DNA of 64,000 bases from Mammaliicoccus sp. Dog046 (GTDB lineage Bacteria; Bacillota; Bacilli; Staphylococcales; Staphylococcaceae): NCBI RefSeq assembly GCF_034039665.1, contig NZ_CP120131.1, positions 2,038,499 through 2,102,498 on the forward strand. Reading direction: 5' to 3'. How positions within the stretch are numbered: the first letter of the stretch is position 1; every line of letters begins with the position of its first letter. Position numbers and translations under genes: made by a program. The notes under the pieces were generated by a model. That model had not been told where the DNA came from and did not search any database. It saw only the letters and a list, made by a program, of their open reading frames with translations. Of the stretch, positions 1 through 9,098 are shown piece after piece.

Positions 1-764
1 AATAAATCTTTAGCGAAGTCCACTTTATCTTCTTCTAATAAAGATAAGCCGATTTCTTTACCTTGTGCTTTAAAGAATGTATAAGCCATTCCGCCACCGA
101 TAATTACTTTATCAGCAATTGTTAATAAGTTTTCAATAACACCGATTTTGTCAGAAACCTTTGCGCCACCTAAAATTGCTACAAGTGGGCGTTCTGGTTC
201 ACTTACAACGCCACCGATAAATTTAATTTCTTTATCCATTAAGAAACCTGAAGCTGTTTCAAGGTTTGATGCAATTCCAACATTTGATGCATGTTCACGG
301 TGTGCAGTACCAAATGCATCATTTACAAATACATCACCTAATGAAGCCCAGTATTTACCTAATTCAGGATCATTTTTAGATTCTTTTTTACCGTCAACAT
401 CTTCGAAACGTGTATTTTCAAATACTAATACATCGCCTTCAGATAAACCTTCGATAGCATTTTCTAATGCTTCTCCACGTGTGTCAGGTACGAATTCAAC
501 TGTTTTATTTAATAGTTCACTTAAGCGTTCTGCAACTGGTTTAAGTGATAATTCTTTTTTATCTTCTTCAGTTTTAACTTTACCTAAATGTGAGAATAAA
601 ATAACTTTACCGCCTTGCTCGATAATGTATTTTATTGTAGGGAGCGCTTGGACAATTCTATTGTCATTAGTAATCGCACCATCTTTCATTGGTACATTAA
701 AATCCGCTCTAACAAGTACTTTTTTACCTTTTAATTCAACATCTTTAACATTCTTCTTTGCCAT
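1..764 (-). CDS. pgk: Phosphoglycerate kinase, N-terminal part (gene runs off the left edge)
   Basis: Glycolytic enzyme that transfers the acyl phosphate of 1,3-bisphosphoglycerate to ADP in the cytoplasm. About 254 N-terminal residues are visible. They include the substrate-binding stretch [10 protein letters not shown] near residue 15, the HLG motif near residue 58, and [12 protein letters not shown] near residue 195. The family length is about 395 residues, so the nucleotide-binding C-terminal domain lies outside the window. The start ATG at 762-764 has an AGGAGG-type ribosome site just upstream. It follows gap on the same strand with a 114-bp gap that holds a hairpin, so it is part of the cggR-gap-pgk operon. 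Confidence 0.97.
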   Translation of the reverse strand, partial: MAKKNVKDVELKGKKVLVRADFNVPMKDGAITNDNRIVQALPTIKYIIEQGGKVILFSHLGKVKTEEDKKELSLKPVAERLSELLNKTVEFVPDTRGEALENAIEGLSEGDVLVFENTRFEDVDGKKESKNDPELGKYWASLGDVFVNDAFGTAHREHASNVGIASNLETASGFLMDKEIKFIGGVVSEPERPLVAILGGAKVSDKIGVIENLLTIADKVIIGGGMAYTFFKAQGKEIGLSLLEEDKVDFAKDL

Positions 765-804
765 GACTTGTCTTCCTCCTCTAGATAATAGAAAATATGG
801 ACTG

Positions 805-843
805 ATTAAAAATAAGCGGAGAAGCGATGTGCTCCCCGCTTAC
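805..843 (-). terminator. Hairpin with U-tract between gap and pgk
   Basis: On the minus strand an imperfect stem (AAGCGGGGAGC pairing with GCTTCTCCGCTT, one bulge) is followed by TTATTTTT. It lies between gap and pgk and could be a partial terminator or an RNA-processing or stability element that sets gap above pgk expression. The role is inferred from structure and position. Confidence 0.5.
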
Positions 844-878
844 TCATAAGCATAACCTATTTAGTTCATTTATTTAAA

Positions 879-1889
879 TTATTTGTTAGCTTGAGCAGCT
901 AAAAATTCTAAAGTACGAACTAATTGTGAAGTGTAAGACATTTCATTGTCATACCAAGATACAGTTTTAACTAATTGACGATCTCCAACTGTCATTACAC
1001 GAGTTTGAGTTGCATCGAATAATGAACCGTAAGTGATACCAATGATATCAGAAGATACGATTTCGTCTTCAGTGTAACCGAATGAATCATTTGTAGCATT
1101 TTTCATTGCTGCATTGATTTCTTCTACTGAAACTTCTTTGTCTAATACTGCAGTTAATTCTGTAACTGAACCAGTTGCTACTGGTACACGTTGAGCTGAT
1201 CCATCTAATTTACCTTTTAATTCTGGAATTACTAAGCCGATAGCTTTAGCTGCACCAGTTGAGTTAGGTACGATGTTTTGAGCTGCTGCACGCGCACGAC
1301 GGAAGTCACCTTTTGAATGAGGTGCATCTAAAGTATTTTGGTCACCAGTGTATGCGTGAATAGTCATCATTAAACCTTCAACGATACCGAATTGATCATT
1401 TAATACTTTAGCCATTGGAGCTAAACAGTTAGTTGTACATGAAGCACCTGAAACGATTTCTTCTGAACCGTCTAATTCGTCATGGTTAACGTTATAAACG
1501 ATTGTTTTTAAGTCGCCTGATGCTGGAGCTGAGATTAATACTTTTTTAGCGCCTGCTTCGATGTGAGCTGATGCTTTTTCTTTGTCAGCGAAGAAACCAG
1601 TACATTCTAATACTACGTCGATATCTAAATCGCCCCATGGTAATTCTTTAGGGTTAGCATTTTCGAAAGTTTTGATTTCTTTACCGTTAACGCGGAATCC
1701 GCCTTCGATAACTTCTACTTCGTCTTTGAAACGACCTTGAGTTGAATCGTATTTTAATAAGTGAGCTAACATTGCATCGTCAGTTAAATCGTTGATTGCT
1801 ACTACTTCGATATTTTCTACTTCTTGTAATCTTCTGAATGCTAAACGACCGATTCTACCAAATCCATTAATTGCTACTTTAGTTGCCAT
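879..1889 (-). CDS. gap: Glyceraldehyde-3-phosphate dehydrogenase, glycolytic (GapA type)
   Basis: NAD-dependent oxidation and phosphorylation of glyceraldehyde-3-phosphate. The 336-aa protein has the full family length. The Rossmann motif INGFGRIGR is at residues 7-15, the catalytic Cys is C151 in SGASCTTNC, and the general-base His lies in the following TIHAYTGDQ segment. The start ATG has a strong AAAGGAGG site. It is the second gene of the cggR operon, 49 bp after cggR, and its expression should follow CggR derepression by glycolytic flux. It is the glycolytic paralogue by context (next to cggR and pgk); a separate gluconeogenic GapB would lie elsewhere. Confidence 0.98.
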   Translation of the reverse strand: MATKVAINGFGRIGRLAFRRLQEVENIEVVAINDLTDDAMLAHLLKYDSTQGRFKDEVEVIEGGFRVNGKEIKTFENANPKELPWGDLDIDVVLECTGFFADKEKASAHIEAGAKKVLISAPASGDLKTIVYNVNHDELDGSEEIVSGASCTTNCLAPMAKVLNDQFGIVEGLMMTIHAYTGDQNTLDAPHSKGDFRRARAAAQNIVPNSTGAAKAIGLVIPELKGKLDGSAQRVPVATGSVTELTAVLDKEVSVEEINAAMKNATNDSFGYTEDEIVSSDIIGITYGSLFDATQTRVMTVGDRQLVKTVSWYDNEMSYTSQLVRTLEFLAAQANK

Positions 1890-1938
1890 TATGATGGCCT
1901 CCTTTATAATTGTTATTTCAAAAAGGTAATTAAACCTT

Positions 1939-2955
1939 TTATTCCAAATTGATAATTGCTTTTGCAGCAGCTTCGTCGGTTATAAGAATTGTATTCTTGG
2001 GTGCGATCTCAAGATAAGCTTTAATTGCTTCCCCTTTAGATGCACCTCCAGCGACTGCAAAAATATTCGTTTTTGTTGCTAAATCTTCCAACTGCAAACC
2101 GATTGTTTTAACGCGATGTACGACTTCACCTTTAGCATTAAAATAATAACCAAAGGCCTCTCCGACTGCATAGTGATGTTTCAACTGGCTTAATACTGCT
2201 TCAGAAGTCTTTCTTCTTTGAGCCATCTTCAGCGCATCACCAATGCCGTGAATTATAAAGTCTGAATGACGAATTGCATCAAGGACTTCGATAACTGCTG
2301 GTTCTCTCAGCAACGTTTCATATGAGTTTTCACTGACTTGATCAGGAACATACAAGACTTTATACGACCCACCTGTTCGATGAGCCATGCTTGCACATAT
2401 CGTATTCGCTTGGAATACAACGTTCTCTCCCAAGCCGCCTCGTGCTGGTGTGAACAAGATATCCTTATCTAAAGGATGTAGTGATTCACTCACCCTAGCC
2501 ATTGTTGAACCGCCTGTTACTGAAACAGAAGCATTCGTATACAATGACTGTTCAAGTAATTCTGCTGTAACATTACCCAATTCTGCTTTAACCATCTCAT
2601 CTGAGTCCGAATTACCTCTCACTATATGCGCTTTAACGCCATATCGATTAAATATTTCATCTTCAATATGATTAAAACTTGAATATAACGTTAAGTAATG
2701 GGACAACGATGAACGTATTTGATCACCAGTTTCAGTCAATTTCATACCTGTTGACTGTACGCTGACTAAGTCTTGTTGTTTTAAAATCTCTATTTCTGTT
2801 CTCAATACCCGTTCAGTAATATTCATAACATCACTTAAGGATCTACGACCAATTGGTTGCATCTTCTCAATCGTTGATAAGATGTTAAAGCGTCGGTACA
2901 TCTTGTCTATCAAATCAGGAACGAGTTTATGTTGTATCTTCAACAAATCTTCCAT
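1939..2955 (-). CDS. cggR: Central glycolytic genes regulator, SorC/DeoR-type repressor
   Basis: Transcriptional repressor of the gap operon. In Bacillus it is released by fructose-1,6-bisphosphate, and in staphylococci it is called GapR. The protein is 338 aa from the ATG at 2953-2955. The N-terminal helix-turn-helix is around residues 25-60 ([18 protein letters not shown]). The remaining roughly 230 residues form the SorC-type sugar-phosphate-binding domain, with the GGSTMARV phosphate-binding loop. A TTG six bases upstream is in frame, but it lies only four bases from the AGGAGG site, so the ATG is preferred. It is first gene of its operon, with the operator and promoter just upstream. Confidence 0.95.
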   Translation of the reverse strand: MEDLLKIQHKLVPDLIDKMYRRFNILSTIEKMQPIGRRSLSDVMNITERVLRTEIEILKQQDLVSVQSTGMKLTETGDQIRSSLSHYLTLYSSFNHIEDEIFNRYGVKAHIVRGNSDSDEMVKAELGNVTAELLEQSLYTNASVSVTGGSTMARVSESLHPLDKDILFTPARGGLGENVVFQANTICASMAHRTGGSYKVLYVPDQVSENSYETLLREPAVIEVLDAIRHSDFIIHGIGDALKMAQRRKTSEAVLSQLKHHYAVGEAFGYYFNAKGEVVHRVKTIGLQLEDLATKTNIFAVAGGASKGEAIKAYLEIAPKNTILITDEAAAKAIINLE

Positions 2956-3007
2956 AAACAAGACGCCTCCTCATAGATTAACAGATGGGCAGTATCTAAC
3001 CTAGGTT

Positions 3008-3042
3008 AGACGTTTTTTGTCCCATGCGGGTCAAAAAAATAA
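3008..3042 (-). promoter_or_regulatory. CggR operator in the cggR leader
   Basis: The minus strand carries GGGACAAAAAACGTC preceded by a degenerate TTTTTTTGAC half. This closely resembles the Bacillus CggR operator pattern GGGAC-N6-TGTC repeated with a short spacer. As in Bacillus it lies downstream of the promoter, where a bound repressor blocks elongation. A 14-bp perfect palindrome (CTAACCTAGGTTAG, 2996-3009) abuts it on the gene side. Confidence 0.75.
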
Positions 3043-3059
3043 TATCTGTTTACATTTTT

Positions 3060-3088
3060 ATGATACACCTAGGTCTATAAGATTGCAA
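3060..3088 (-). promoter_or_regulatory. Promoter of cggR-gap-pgk
   Basis: On the minus strand there is a -35 TTGCAA (3083-3088), a 17-base spacer and a -10 TATCAT (3060-3065). The CggR operator begins about 20 bases downstream, which is the expected arrangement for this operon. Confidence 0.7.
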
Positions 3089-3104
3089 GTAAAAGCATGA
3101 GCTA

Positions 3105-3347
3105 TTATTTCATTTTTTCATACGATTCAGACAATGTAACAAAATCAATGTTGCCTTCTTGTAGAACGACCCCTTTATACATAACGACCGGCACTCTCAT
3201 CATGTATTTCTCCATTAGATTATCATCTTCTTCTATATTAATAGTATCAATACAAATTTCATCGTGTTCTTCCTTGAAAAATGAAAGTTGTAATTTCGCG
3301 TCCTCACACAAACTACAATTCGATCCAATATAAAATTGAATATACAT
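3105..3347 (-). CDS. Glutaredoxin-like thiol protein (DUF836 type)
   Basis: Small cytoplasmic thioredoxin-fold protein of 80 aa. A CxxC pair (CSLC) lies at about residues 9-12 in the first loop, a cis-Pro segment VPVV near residue 54, and a terminal beta hairpin and helix follow. The ATG at 3345-3347 is chosen because AGGGATGATGAG precedes it and the fold begins there; an in-frame extension of 17 residues is not needed. Its position immediately upstream of the glycolytic regulator is seen in other staphylococci as I recall. The redox partner is unknown. Confidence 0.8.
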   Translation of the reverse strand: MYIQFYIGSNCSLCEDAKLQLSFFKEEHDEICIDTINIEEDDNLMEKYMMRVPVVMYKGVVLQEGNIDFVTLSESYEKMK

Positions 3348-3522
3348 CTCATCATCCCTATCTATAATAAGCCTCCCCGAGACGAATTGAACGCCCATTT
3401 CAAGAACCGGAATCTTGCGTGTTATCCTTTACACTACGGAGAGATAATCTTAATGTTTCATTTATATCAGCTTAACAACTAACCATTACAATGAAAGTAT
3501 CAACTAATTGGGAGTGAATGAA

Positions 3523-3693
3523 ATGACCATTCATAAAGCAGTGACAATTATTAAAAAAAGATGCGCACACTTCAACATACCTGCGACACATATCCATTGC
3601 ACTCAGTTCATTGATTACGGAAACTATTATATCATTTATGCAAACATTGACAATACATGTCGAAAATTTCCAGTGTATAAATCAGCAATTTAA
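3523..3693 (+). CDS. Small hypothetical protein, 56 aa
   Basis: A 56-residue basic ORF starting MTIHKAVTIIKKRCAH, with two His/Cys-rich patches (CAHFNIPATHIHC) and a Tyr-rich middle. The ATG at 3523 follows GGGAGTGA at a good distance. No domain is recognised. It lies just upstream of the clpP promoter on the same strand. The ribosome site and compact composition argue that it is real, but the short length leaves doubt. Confidence 0.5.
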   Translation: MTIHKAVTIIKKRCAHFNIPATHIHCTQFIDYGNYYIIYANIDNTCRKFPVYKSAI

Positions 3694-3722
3694 GTTATAA
3701 TTTTCATCAGTAGGTCATATAT

Positions 3723-3753
3723 TTTGACCATGTTTGACTTTATAGTGTATGAT
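3723..3753 (+). promoter_or_regulatory. CtsR operator overlapping the clpP promoter
   Basis: TTTGACC (3723-3729), three bases, then TTTGACT (3733-3739) matches the tandem-heptad CtsR box TTTGACC-N3-TTTGACC. It overlaps a sigma-A promoter with -35 TTGACC (3724-3729), an 18-base spacer and -10 TATGAT (3748-3753). Heat or protein stress should therefore derepress clpP. Confidence 0.85.
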
Positions 3754-3787
3754 ATGGTCATTAAGATATTCAAAGGAGGATTAACTG

Positions 3788-4381
3788 ATGAATTTAATAC
3801 CAACAGTTATAGAAACAACAAACCGTGGCGAACGCGCTTATGATATTTATTCTCGTTTATTGAAAGACCGCATTATAATGCTAGGATCAGCAATTGATGA
3901 TAACGTAGCAAACTCAATCGTGTCACAATTATTATTCTTACAAGCACAAGACTCTGAGAAAGATATTTATTTATATATCAACTCTCCAGGCGGAAGTGTT
4001 ACAGCTGGTTTCGCAATTTACGATACTATCCAACACATTAAACCTGATGTACAAACAATTTGCATCGGTATGGCAGCTTCAATGGGTTCATTCCTATTAG
4101 CAGCAGGTGCAAAAGGAAAACGTTTCGCTTTACCAAACAGTGAAGTAATGATTCACCAACCACTTGGTGGCGCTCAAGGTCAAGCAACAGAAATCGAAAT
4201 CGCAGCTAAACACATTTTACGTACGCGTGAAAAATTAAATAAAATTTTATCTGATCGTACAGGTCAACCAATTGAAAAAATTGAAAAAGACACAGATCGC
4301 GATAACTTCCTTACAGCAGAAGAAGCTAAATCATACGGCTTAATCGATGATGTTATGCATCCAGAAGACGTTAAAGCATAA
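3788..4381 (+). CDS. clpP: ATP-dependent Clp protease proteolytic subunit
   Basis: Serine protease core that forms a double heptamer and degrades unfolded or tagged proteins delivered by ClpX or ClpC. The protein is 197 aa, the usual length. The catalytic triad is complete: Ser98 in GMAASMGS, His123 in MIHQPLGG and Asp172. A strong AAAGGAGG site precedes the ATG. It is monocistronic, with a CtsR-box promoter upstream and a strong terminator downstream. Confidence 0.99.
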   Translation: MNLIPTVIETTNRGERAYDIYSRLLKDRIIMLGSAIDDNVANSIVSQLLFLQAQDSEKDIYLYINSPGGSVTAGFAIYDTIQHIKPDVQTICIGMAASMGSFLLAAGAKGKRFALPNSEVMIHQPLGGAQGQATEIEIAAKHILRTREKLNKILSDRTGQPIEKIEKDTDRDNFLTAEEAKSYGLIDDVMHPEDVKA

Positions 4382-4397
4382 AATAGAATTAAAAATA

Positions 4398-4434
4398 AAA
4401 GCTGGAACACAATGATTGTGTTCCAGCTTTTTTT
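4398..4434 (+). terminator. Intrinsic terminator of clpP
   Basis: A perfect 15-bp stem (AAAGCTGGAACACAA with its complement) with a three-base loop is followed by a T-run on the plus strand. Confidence 0.93.
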
Positions 4435-4479
4435 GATTTGGTTTGTTTATAGGATTTCAGGGGTTATTTGGGAGAATTA

Positions 4480-4645
4480 GGCTGCTGTAACTGCCAGTAT
4501 TCGGAATTATGACCGTTAGAATGCTGTAACGGACACTTTTCCGAATTATGTCCCTTAGAACCGTGTAACGGACACTTTTCCGAATTATGTCCCTTAGAAT
4601 CGTGTAACGGACACTATTCTTAATTATGTCCGTTAGCCAGAATCC
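4480..4645. repeat. 39-bp tandem repeat, four copies
   Basis: The marker GTAACGGAC (first copy GTAACTGCC) recurs at 4487, 4526, 4565 and 4604, an exact 39-base period. Units carry TAACGGACA and a diverged TGTCCCTTA; in the last copy the arms are a clean 9-bp inverted repeat (TAACGGACA and TGTCCGTTA). The array lies between the convergent clpP and whiA genes, directly behind the clpP terminator. Because 39 is a multiple of three, one minus-strand frame stays open for 67 codons, but it has no ribosome site and just repeats a 13-residue motif, so I do not call it coding. Confidence 0.88.
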
Positions 4646-4702
4646 CAACCTCCGCTTCATTCAATCTTATTTCATACCAAAAATATTTTTCCTAAATTTC
4701 TC

Positions 4703-5644
4703 TTAATTAACCGATTCTCCATTACGGATTTTATCGGCCATTTCATTTAATTTACGCAATCTGTGGTTAATACCTGATTTTGATATTTTTCCGGTACTTA
4801 CCATTTCGCCGAGTTCTTTGATTGATACGTCTTGATTATCTATTCTTAATCGCGCGACTTCTCTTAAACGGTCAGGTAAATTATCTATCCCTATTTCTTG
4901 ATCTATAAGTTGAATACTTTCTACTTGTTTCATTGCTGCACTAACTGTTTTATTTAAATTTGCTGTTTCACAATTCACGAGTCGGTTAACTGAATTTCTC
5001 ATATCTCGAATGATTCTAACATCTTCGAATTTCAGTAATGCTTGATATCCGCCTATTAAACTTAGGAAGTCTGATATTTTTTCCGCTTCTTTTTGATAAC
5101 TGATGTAGCCTTTTTTACGTTCAAGGAGTTTCGCATTTAATTGGTATTGATTCATCAATGCTGTTAAGTCAGCTGAGTGTTCTTCATACAGTGAGAATAT
5201 TTCTAAATGATATGAAGATGTTTCTGGATTATTTACTGATCCTCCTGCTAAGAAAGCACCTCTTAAATAACTACGTTTACAGCAGTCTTTTTGTAAAATA
5301 TCTTTATCAATTTCGTGTTTAAACATGCCGTCTTGTAATATTCCTAATTCATCAAGAATTTCTTTAGCTTTCACTTTAATTCTGCTTATATATATATTAT
5401 TTTTCTTAAGTTTCATTTTCTTTCTAACTAATAATTCAACTTCTACTCCAAAGCATTTTTTAATAAGCGAGAATATACGACGTGCTATCGCTGCGTTTTC
5501 GGTTTGTACATTTATGACAAACTGTTGGTTTGAAATACTTAAATTCCCATTCATTCTTATCAAAGCTGAAAGTTCTGCTTTGGCACAACAGTCATCAACT
5601 TCGATTCTAGTTAGTTCATTTTTCATTTCTGACGCGAAACTCAT
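4703..5644 (-). CDS. whiA: WhiA family DNA-binding / cell division regulator
   Basis: The protein is 313 aa with the WhiA architecture. An N-terminal LAGLIDADG-like homing-endonuclease fold without catalytic residues covers about residues 1-200, with [18 protein letters not shown] near 123-140. A C-terminal helix-turn-helix covers about 220-310 ([23 protein letters not shown] region). In Bacillus it affects cell division and chromosome segregation, and in actinomycetes sporulation. The start ATG follows AAAGGATGA. It is the distal gene of the rapZ-yvcK-whiA cluster, here separated from yvcK by 359 bp that contain a small membrane-protein gene and a hairpin. Confidence 0.96.
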   Translation of the reverse strand: MSFASEMKNELTRIEVDDCCAKAELSALIRMNGNLSISNQQFVINVQTENAAIARRIFSLIKKCFGVEVELLVRKKMKLKKNNIYISRIKVKAKEILDELGILQDGMFKHEIDKDILQKDCCKRSYLRGAFLAGGSVNNPETSSYHLEIFSLYEEHSADLTALMNQYQLNAKLLERKKGYISYQKEAEKISDFLSLIGGYQALLKFEDVRIIRDMRNSVNRLVNCETANLNKTVSAAMKQVESIQLIDQEIGIDNLPDRLREVARLRIDNQDVSIKELGEMVSTGKISKSGINHRLRKLNEMADKIRNGESVN

Positions 5645-5776
5645 AGCATGTCATCCTTTCTACGATTTATAAACATAAAAATAATGATATGCCAGATGAC
5701 ATATCATACGTTTCTCTTTTTAATAATATTACATGTATTAGCCGGGCGTATCAAGTTATTAAACTTATACATTTTA

Positions 5777-5926
5777 TCATTTTGGTTTTGTTTCTTTAAT
5801 CACACCGACAATTAACATCAATAAACCAACAACTAAAAAGAAAATTCCTACTTGCTGACTAATTGTTAATCCAATGAGTAACATGACACATCCCAAAAGT
5901 ACCATCATGTATTGAACTTTTTTCAA
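5777..5926 (-). CDS. Small hydrophobic membrane protein, 49 aa, TTG start
   Basis: An uninterrupted 49-codon frame with start TTG at 5924-5926 (LKKVQYMMVLLGCVMLL...) and stop at 5777. It encodes two hydrophobic segments (about residues 7-21 and 27-43) joined by a short polar turn (TISQQ), with basic N- and C-termini, the look of a two-helix inner membrane protein. GGGGTGAT sits about seven bases upstream of the TTG. It lies between yvcK and whiA on the same strand. No family is recognised. The alternative start at the internal Met7 lacks a good ribosome site. Confidence 0.65.
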   Translation of the reverse strand: MKKVQYMMVLLGCVMLLIGLTISQQVGIFFLVVGLLMLIVGVIKETKPK

Positions 5927-5971
5927 TATCCATCACCCCAGTTTATATACCCCTATATAAAAAATGGTATT

Positions 5972-6002
5972 GAGACCGGGACATAATGTAATGTCCCAGT
6001 CC
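5972..6002 (-). terminator. Hairpin just after yvcK
   Basis: The minus strand reads GACTGGGACAT, a six-base loop, then ATGTCCCGGTC, with one G-T wobble. It belongs to the GGGACAT hairpin family used as terminators elsewhere in the window. The T-run (CATTTTTT) comes about ten bases later rather than directly after the stem, so termination may be partial. It would separate rapZ-yvcK from the small gene and whiA. Confidence 0.5.
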
Positions 6003-6003
6003 A

Positions 6004-6990
6004 TTATTTATCTTTCTTATACTGAATTGTGCTAATTTCTCTTAATGCAATTTCATAAATCATTTGCGCAAGTACGACATTATTATGTCTAATATATTGA
6101 TGTGGCGTAATACTTACTAATTGCTCATCATGAATACATTGAACACCCATTTTTTCTAATTTACAACCATCAAATTCAACTTGTTTTGAATCTTCTTTTT
6201 CATACCTTAATAAAATTTCTTCATTAAAACGTTCTTTTTGACATATAACAAAATCAATAATCGCATCTCCAACATGGTCATGAATTGCTTTCACATGATC
6301 ACTTACTGAATAACCAGTCGTTTCACCTTGTTGTGTCATCAAATTACATACATATAACCTTTCAGCTTCTGTATGAATCAATGCATCTTTTACTTTTTTC
6401 AATATCAAATTAGGTATAATACTTGTATATAGCGAACCTGGGCCCATAACAATCAAATCTGCTTCTTGTATTGCATCGATTGCTTCTTCCATAGGTTCAA
6501 TATCTTCAGGTGTTAAAAATACTTTTTCAATTTTCTTAGATGTTTTTGGAATATTAGACTCACCAACAACGATTTCGCCATCTGACATTACTGCATTTAA
6601 TACAACACTTTTAGTTGTAGATGGAATCACTTGCCCTTTAATGTTTAGAATTTTACTTAATTCTTTCACTGCATGGCCGAAATCATCTGTAATATTCGTC
6701 ATAGCTGCTAACAATAGATTTCCAACTGAATGTCCACCTATTTTCTCTTCTTCAAAGCGGTGTTGGAATAGTTTTTCAAGCATTGGTTCTGTATCACTTA
6801 ATGCTGCTAACACATTTCTAATATCACCAGGAGCAGGTATATCCATCACATCACGAATTTTACCTGTACTACCGCCATCATCTGCGACTGTTACGATGGC
6901 AGTGATATCTATATTAAAATCTTTCAATCCTCTTGCTAAGACTGAAAGACCGGTCCCGCCTCCTATGAGGACGACTTTTAACTTTTTCAT
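6004..6990 (-). CDS. yvcK: YvcK/GlmR family UDP-sugar binding gluconeogenesis regulator
   Basis: The 328-aa CofD-like protein has a nucleotide-binding start [18 protein letters not shown] (residues 6-23), a [11 protein letters not shown] loop near residue 38, [10 protein letters not shown] near 55 and [12 protein letters not shown] near residue 184. In Bacillus, YvcK/GlmR binds UDP-GlcNAc and stimulates GlmS, supporting cell-wall precursor supply on gluconeogenic carbon. The start ATG overlaps the rapZ stop by four bases, which implies translational coupling. The terminal stop is followed by a hairpin. Confidence 0.95.
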   Translation of the reverse strand: MKKLKVVLIGGGTGLSVLARGLKDFNIDITAIVTVADDGGSTGKIRDVMDIPAPGDIRNVLAALSDTEPMLEKLFQHRFEEEKIGGHSVGNLLLAAMTNITDDFGHAVKELSKILNIKGQVIPSTTKSVVLNAVMSDGEIVVGESNIPKTSKKIEKVFLTPEDIEPMEEAIDAIQEADLIVMGPGSLYTSIIPNLILKKVKDALIHTEAERLYVCNLMTQQGETTGYSVSDHVKAIHDHVGDAIIDFVICQKERFNEEILLRYEKEDSKQVEFDGCKLEKMGVQCIHDEQLVSITPHQYIRHNNVVLAQMIYEIALREISTIQYKKDK

Positions 6991-7892
6991 TTTTTCTTCT
7001 TGCTTTCAATATGTGCATCGCGATGTGACGTATACACGACATAATCAAAATTATCTTTAATATCTTCTCCTAACCGCTTCGCAAGTGCAACAGATCGATG
7101 TTGTCCGCCTGTACAACCTATTGCGATTGTCAATTGCGATTTACCTTCTTTCTTGTATCCTGGTAACATAAACATAAGTAACTCACTGAACTTCTTATAG
7201 AACGTCGCTGTTTCTTTCCATTTCATAACATATTGATAAACTTCATCATCTAATCCAGTTAGAGGTCTAAGTTCTTCTACATAATATGGATTCGGTAAGA
7301 ATCGTACATCAAATACGATATCCGCATCGATTGGCATACCATGTTTGAACCCAAAGCTTAACACTCTCACTTGGAAAGTAGTCGTAGGATCATTTTCAAA
7401 TGTTTCTATTAATTTTTGTCTTAATACTTTCGGTTTCATCTCCGTCGTATCAATTACAAAATTACTTATACCTTTAATATCGCTTAACAATTCTTTTTCT
7501 TGTTCAATTGCTGATAATAAACTACCTTTTTCACTTAAAGGATGAGTTCTTCTTGTTTCTTTATATCTTGAAATTAATTTTGTATCACTTGCTTCAAGGA
7601 ACAGAATATCTACGATGACTCTTTTTTCGCTTTGAATGTAATCCAATTCGTCTCTTAAATCACCAAAGAAATCTTTTCCTCTTAAATCGATACCAATTGC
7701 AACTTTAGAAAGCGATGGATTCCCTTGATCCATTAAATCAACAAATTTTTGCAATAAAATGGGCGGTAAATTATCTACACAAAAATAACCCAAGTCTTCT
7801 AAAGCTTGTAATGCCACAGATTTACCCGCTCCGGATAACCCCGTAACAACAAGCAGTTCATTTTTCACATTAGTCTTATCAACAGGTTGCAT
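6987..7892 (-). CDS. rapZ: RapZ-like nucleotide-binding protein (YvcJ)
   Basis: The protein is 301 aa with a Walker A motif GLSGAGKS at residues 18-25 and the conserved C-terminal block [19 protein letters not shown] near 256-274. In enterobacteria RapZ is an adaptor for GlmZ small RNA and glucosamine metabolism, and in Bacillus YvcJ is a GTPase affecting competence. No GlmZ-type RNA is known in staphylococci, so its exact job here is open. It is first gene of the rapZ-yvcK pair, and gene order is as in most Firmicutes. Confidence 0.95.
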   Translation of the reverse strand: MQPVDKTNVKNELLVVTGLSGAGKSVALQALEDLGYFCVDNLPPILLQKFVDLMDQGNPSLSKVAIGIDLRGKDFFGDLRDELDYIQSEKRVIVDILFLEASDTKLISRYKETRRTHPLSEKGSLLSAIEQEKELLSDIKGISNFVIDTTEMKPKVLRQKLIETFENDPTTTFQVRVLSFGFKHGMPIDADIVFDVRFLPNPYYVEELRPLTGLDDEVYQYVMKWKETATFYKKFSELLMFMLPGYKKEGKSQLTIAIGCTGGQHRSVALAKRLGEDIKDNFDYVVYTSHRDAHIESKKKK

Positions 7893-7963
7893 AACATTAC
7901 TCCTTTACCTATCCTATATACCTTTATCTTACATGATTCTTTCATAAAAAACATTAATTAACT

Positions 7964-8070
7964 GGGGAGCGGGACAGAAATCTAATTTATAAAAAAGATT
8001 TCTTATTCCCGCCCCGGCAAGGATGACTAGATACTAAAAAAGGCTGAGACATAACATTATGTCCCAGCCA
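7964..8070. terminator. Composite double hairpin behind trxB
   Basis: The inner hairpin (8042-8069) reads on the minus strand GGCTGGGACATAA, a short loop, TATGTCTCAGCC and then TTTTTT (8035-8041), a textbook terminator for trxB. A second, longer hairpin (7964-8015) pairs a GGGGAGCGGGACAGAAATC arm with GATTTCTTATTCCCGCCCC. The two are joined by a TTTTTTAGTATCT linker. A similar composite (hairpin, TTTTTAGTATCT, CTGTCCCGCTCCC) recurs at 40768-40839. Confidence 0.8.
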
Positions 8071-8084
8071 CTACTTACTTCGTT

Positions 8085-9035
<951 letters not shown>

Positions 9036-9098
9036 TTAAAAACTGCCTCCTCTTCTTAATTCAGTAGAATTGTACATCAATCTATTTCTTAAGTATAT

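Noticed and set aside
148-849. 233-codon open frame on the plus strand
   Set aside because: It is antisense to pgk, which is clearly coding on the minus strand, and its own composition is not protein-like.
2387-2671. 94-codon plus-strand frame within cggR
   Set aside because: It is a shadow of cggR on the opposite strand and lacks a ribosome site.
4457-4660. 67-codon open frame on the minus strand with a 13-residue repeated peptide
   Set aside because: It arises because the 39-base repeat keeps one frame open; no ribosome site precedes it and it lies in an intergenic array.
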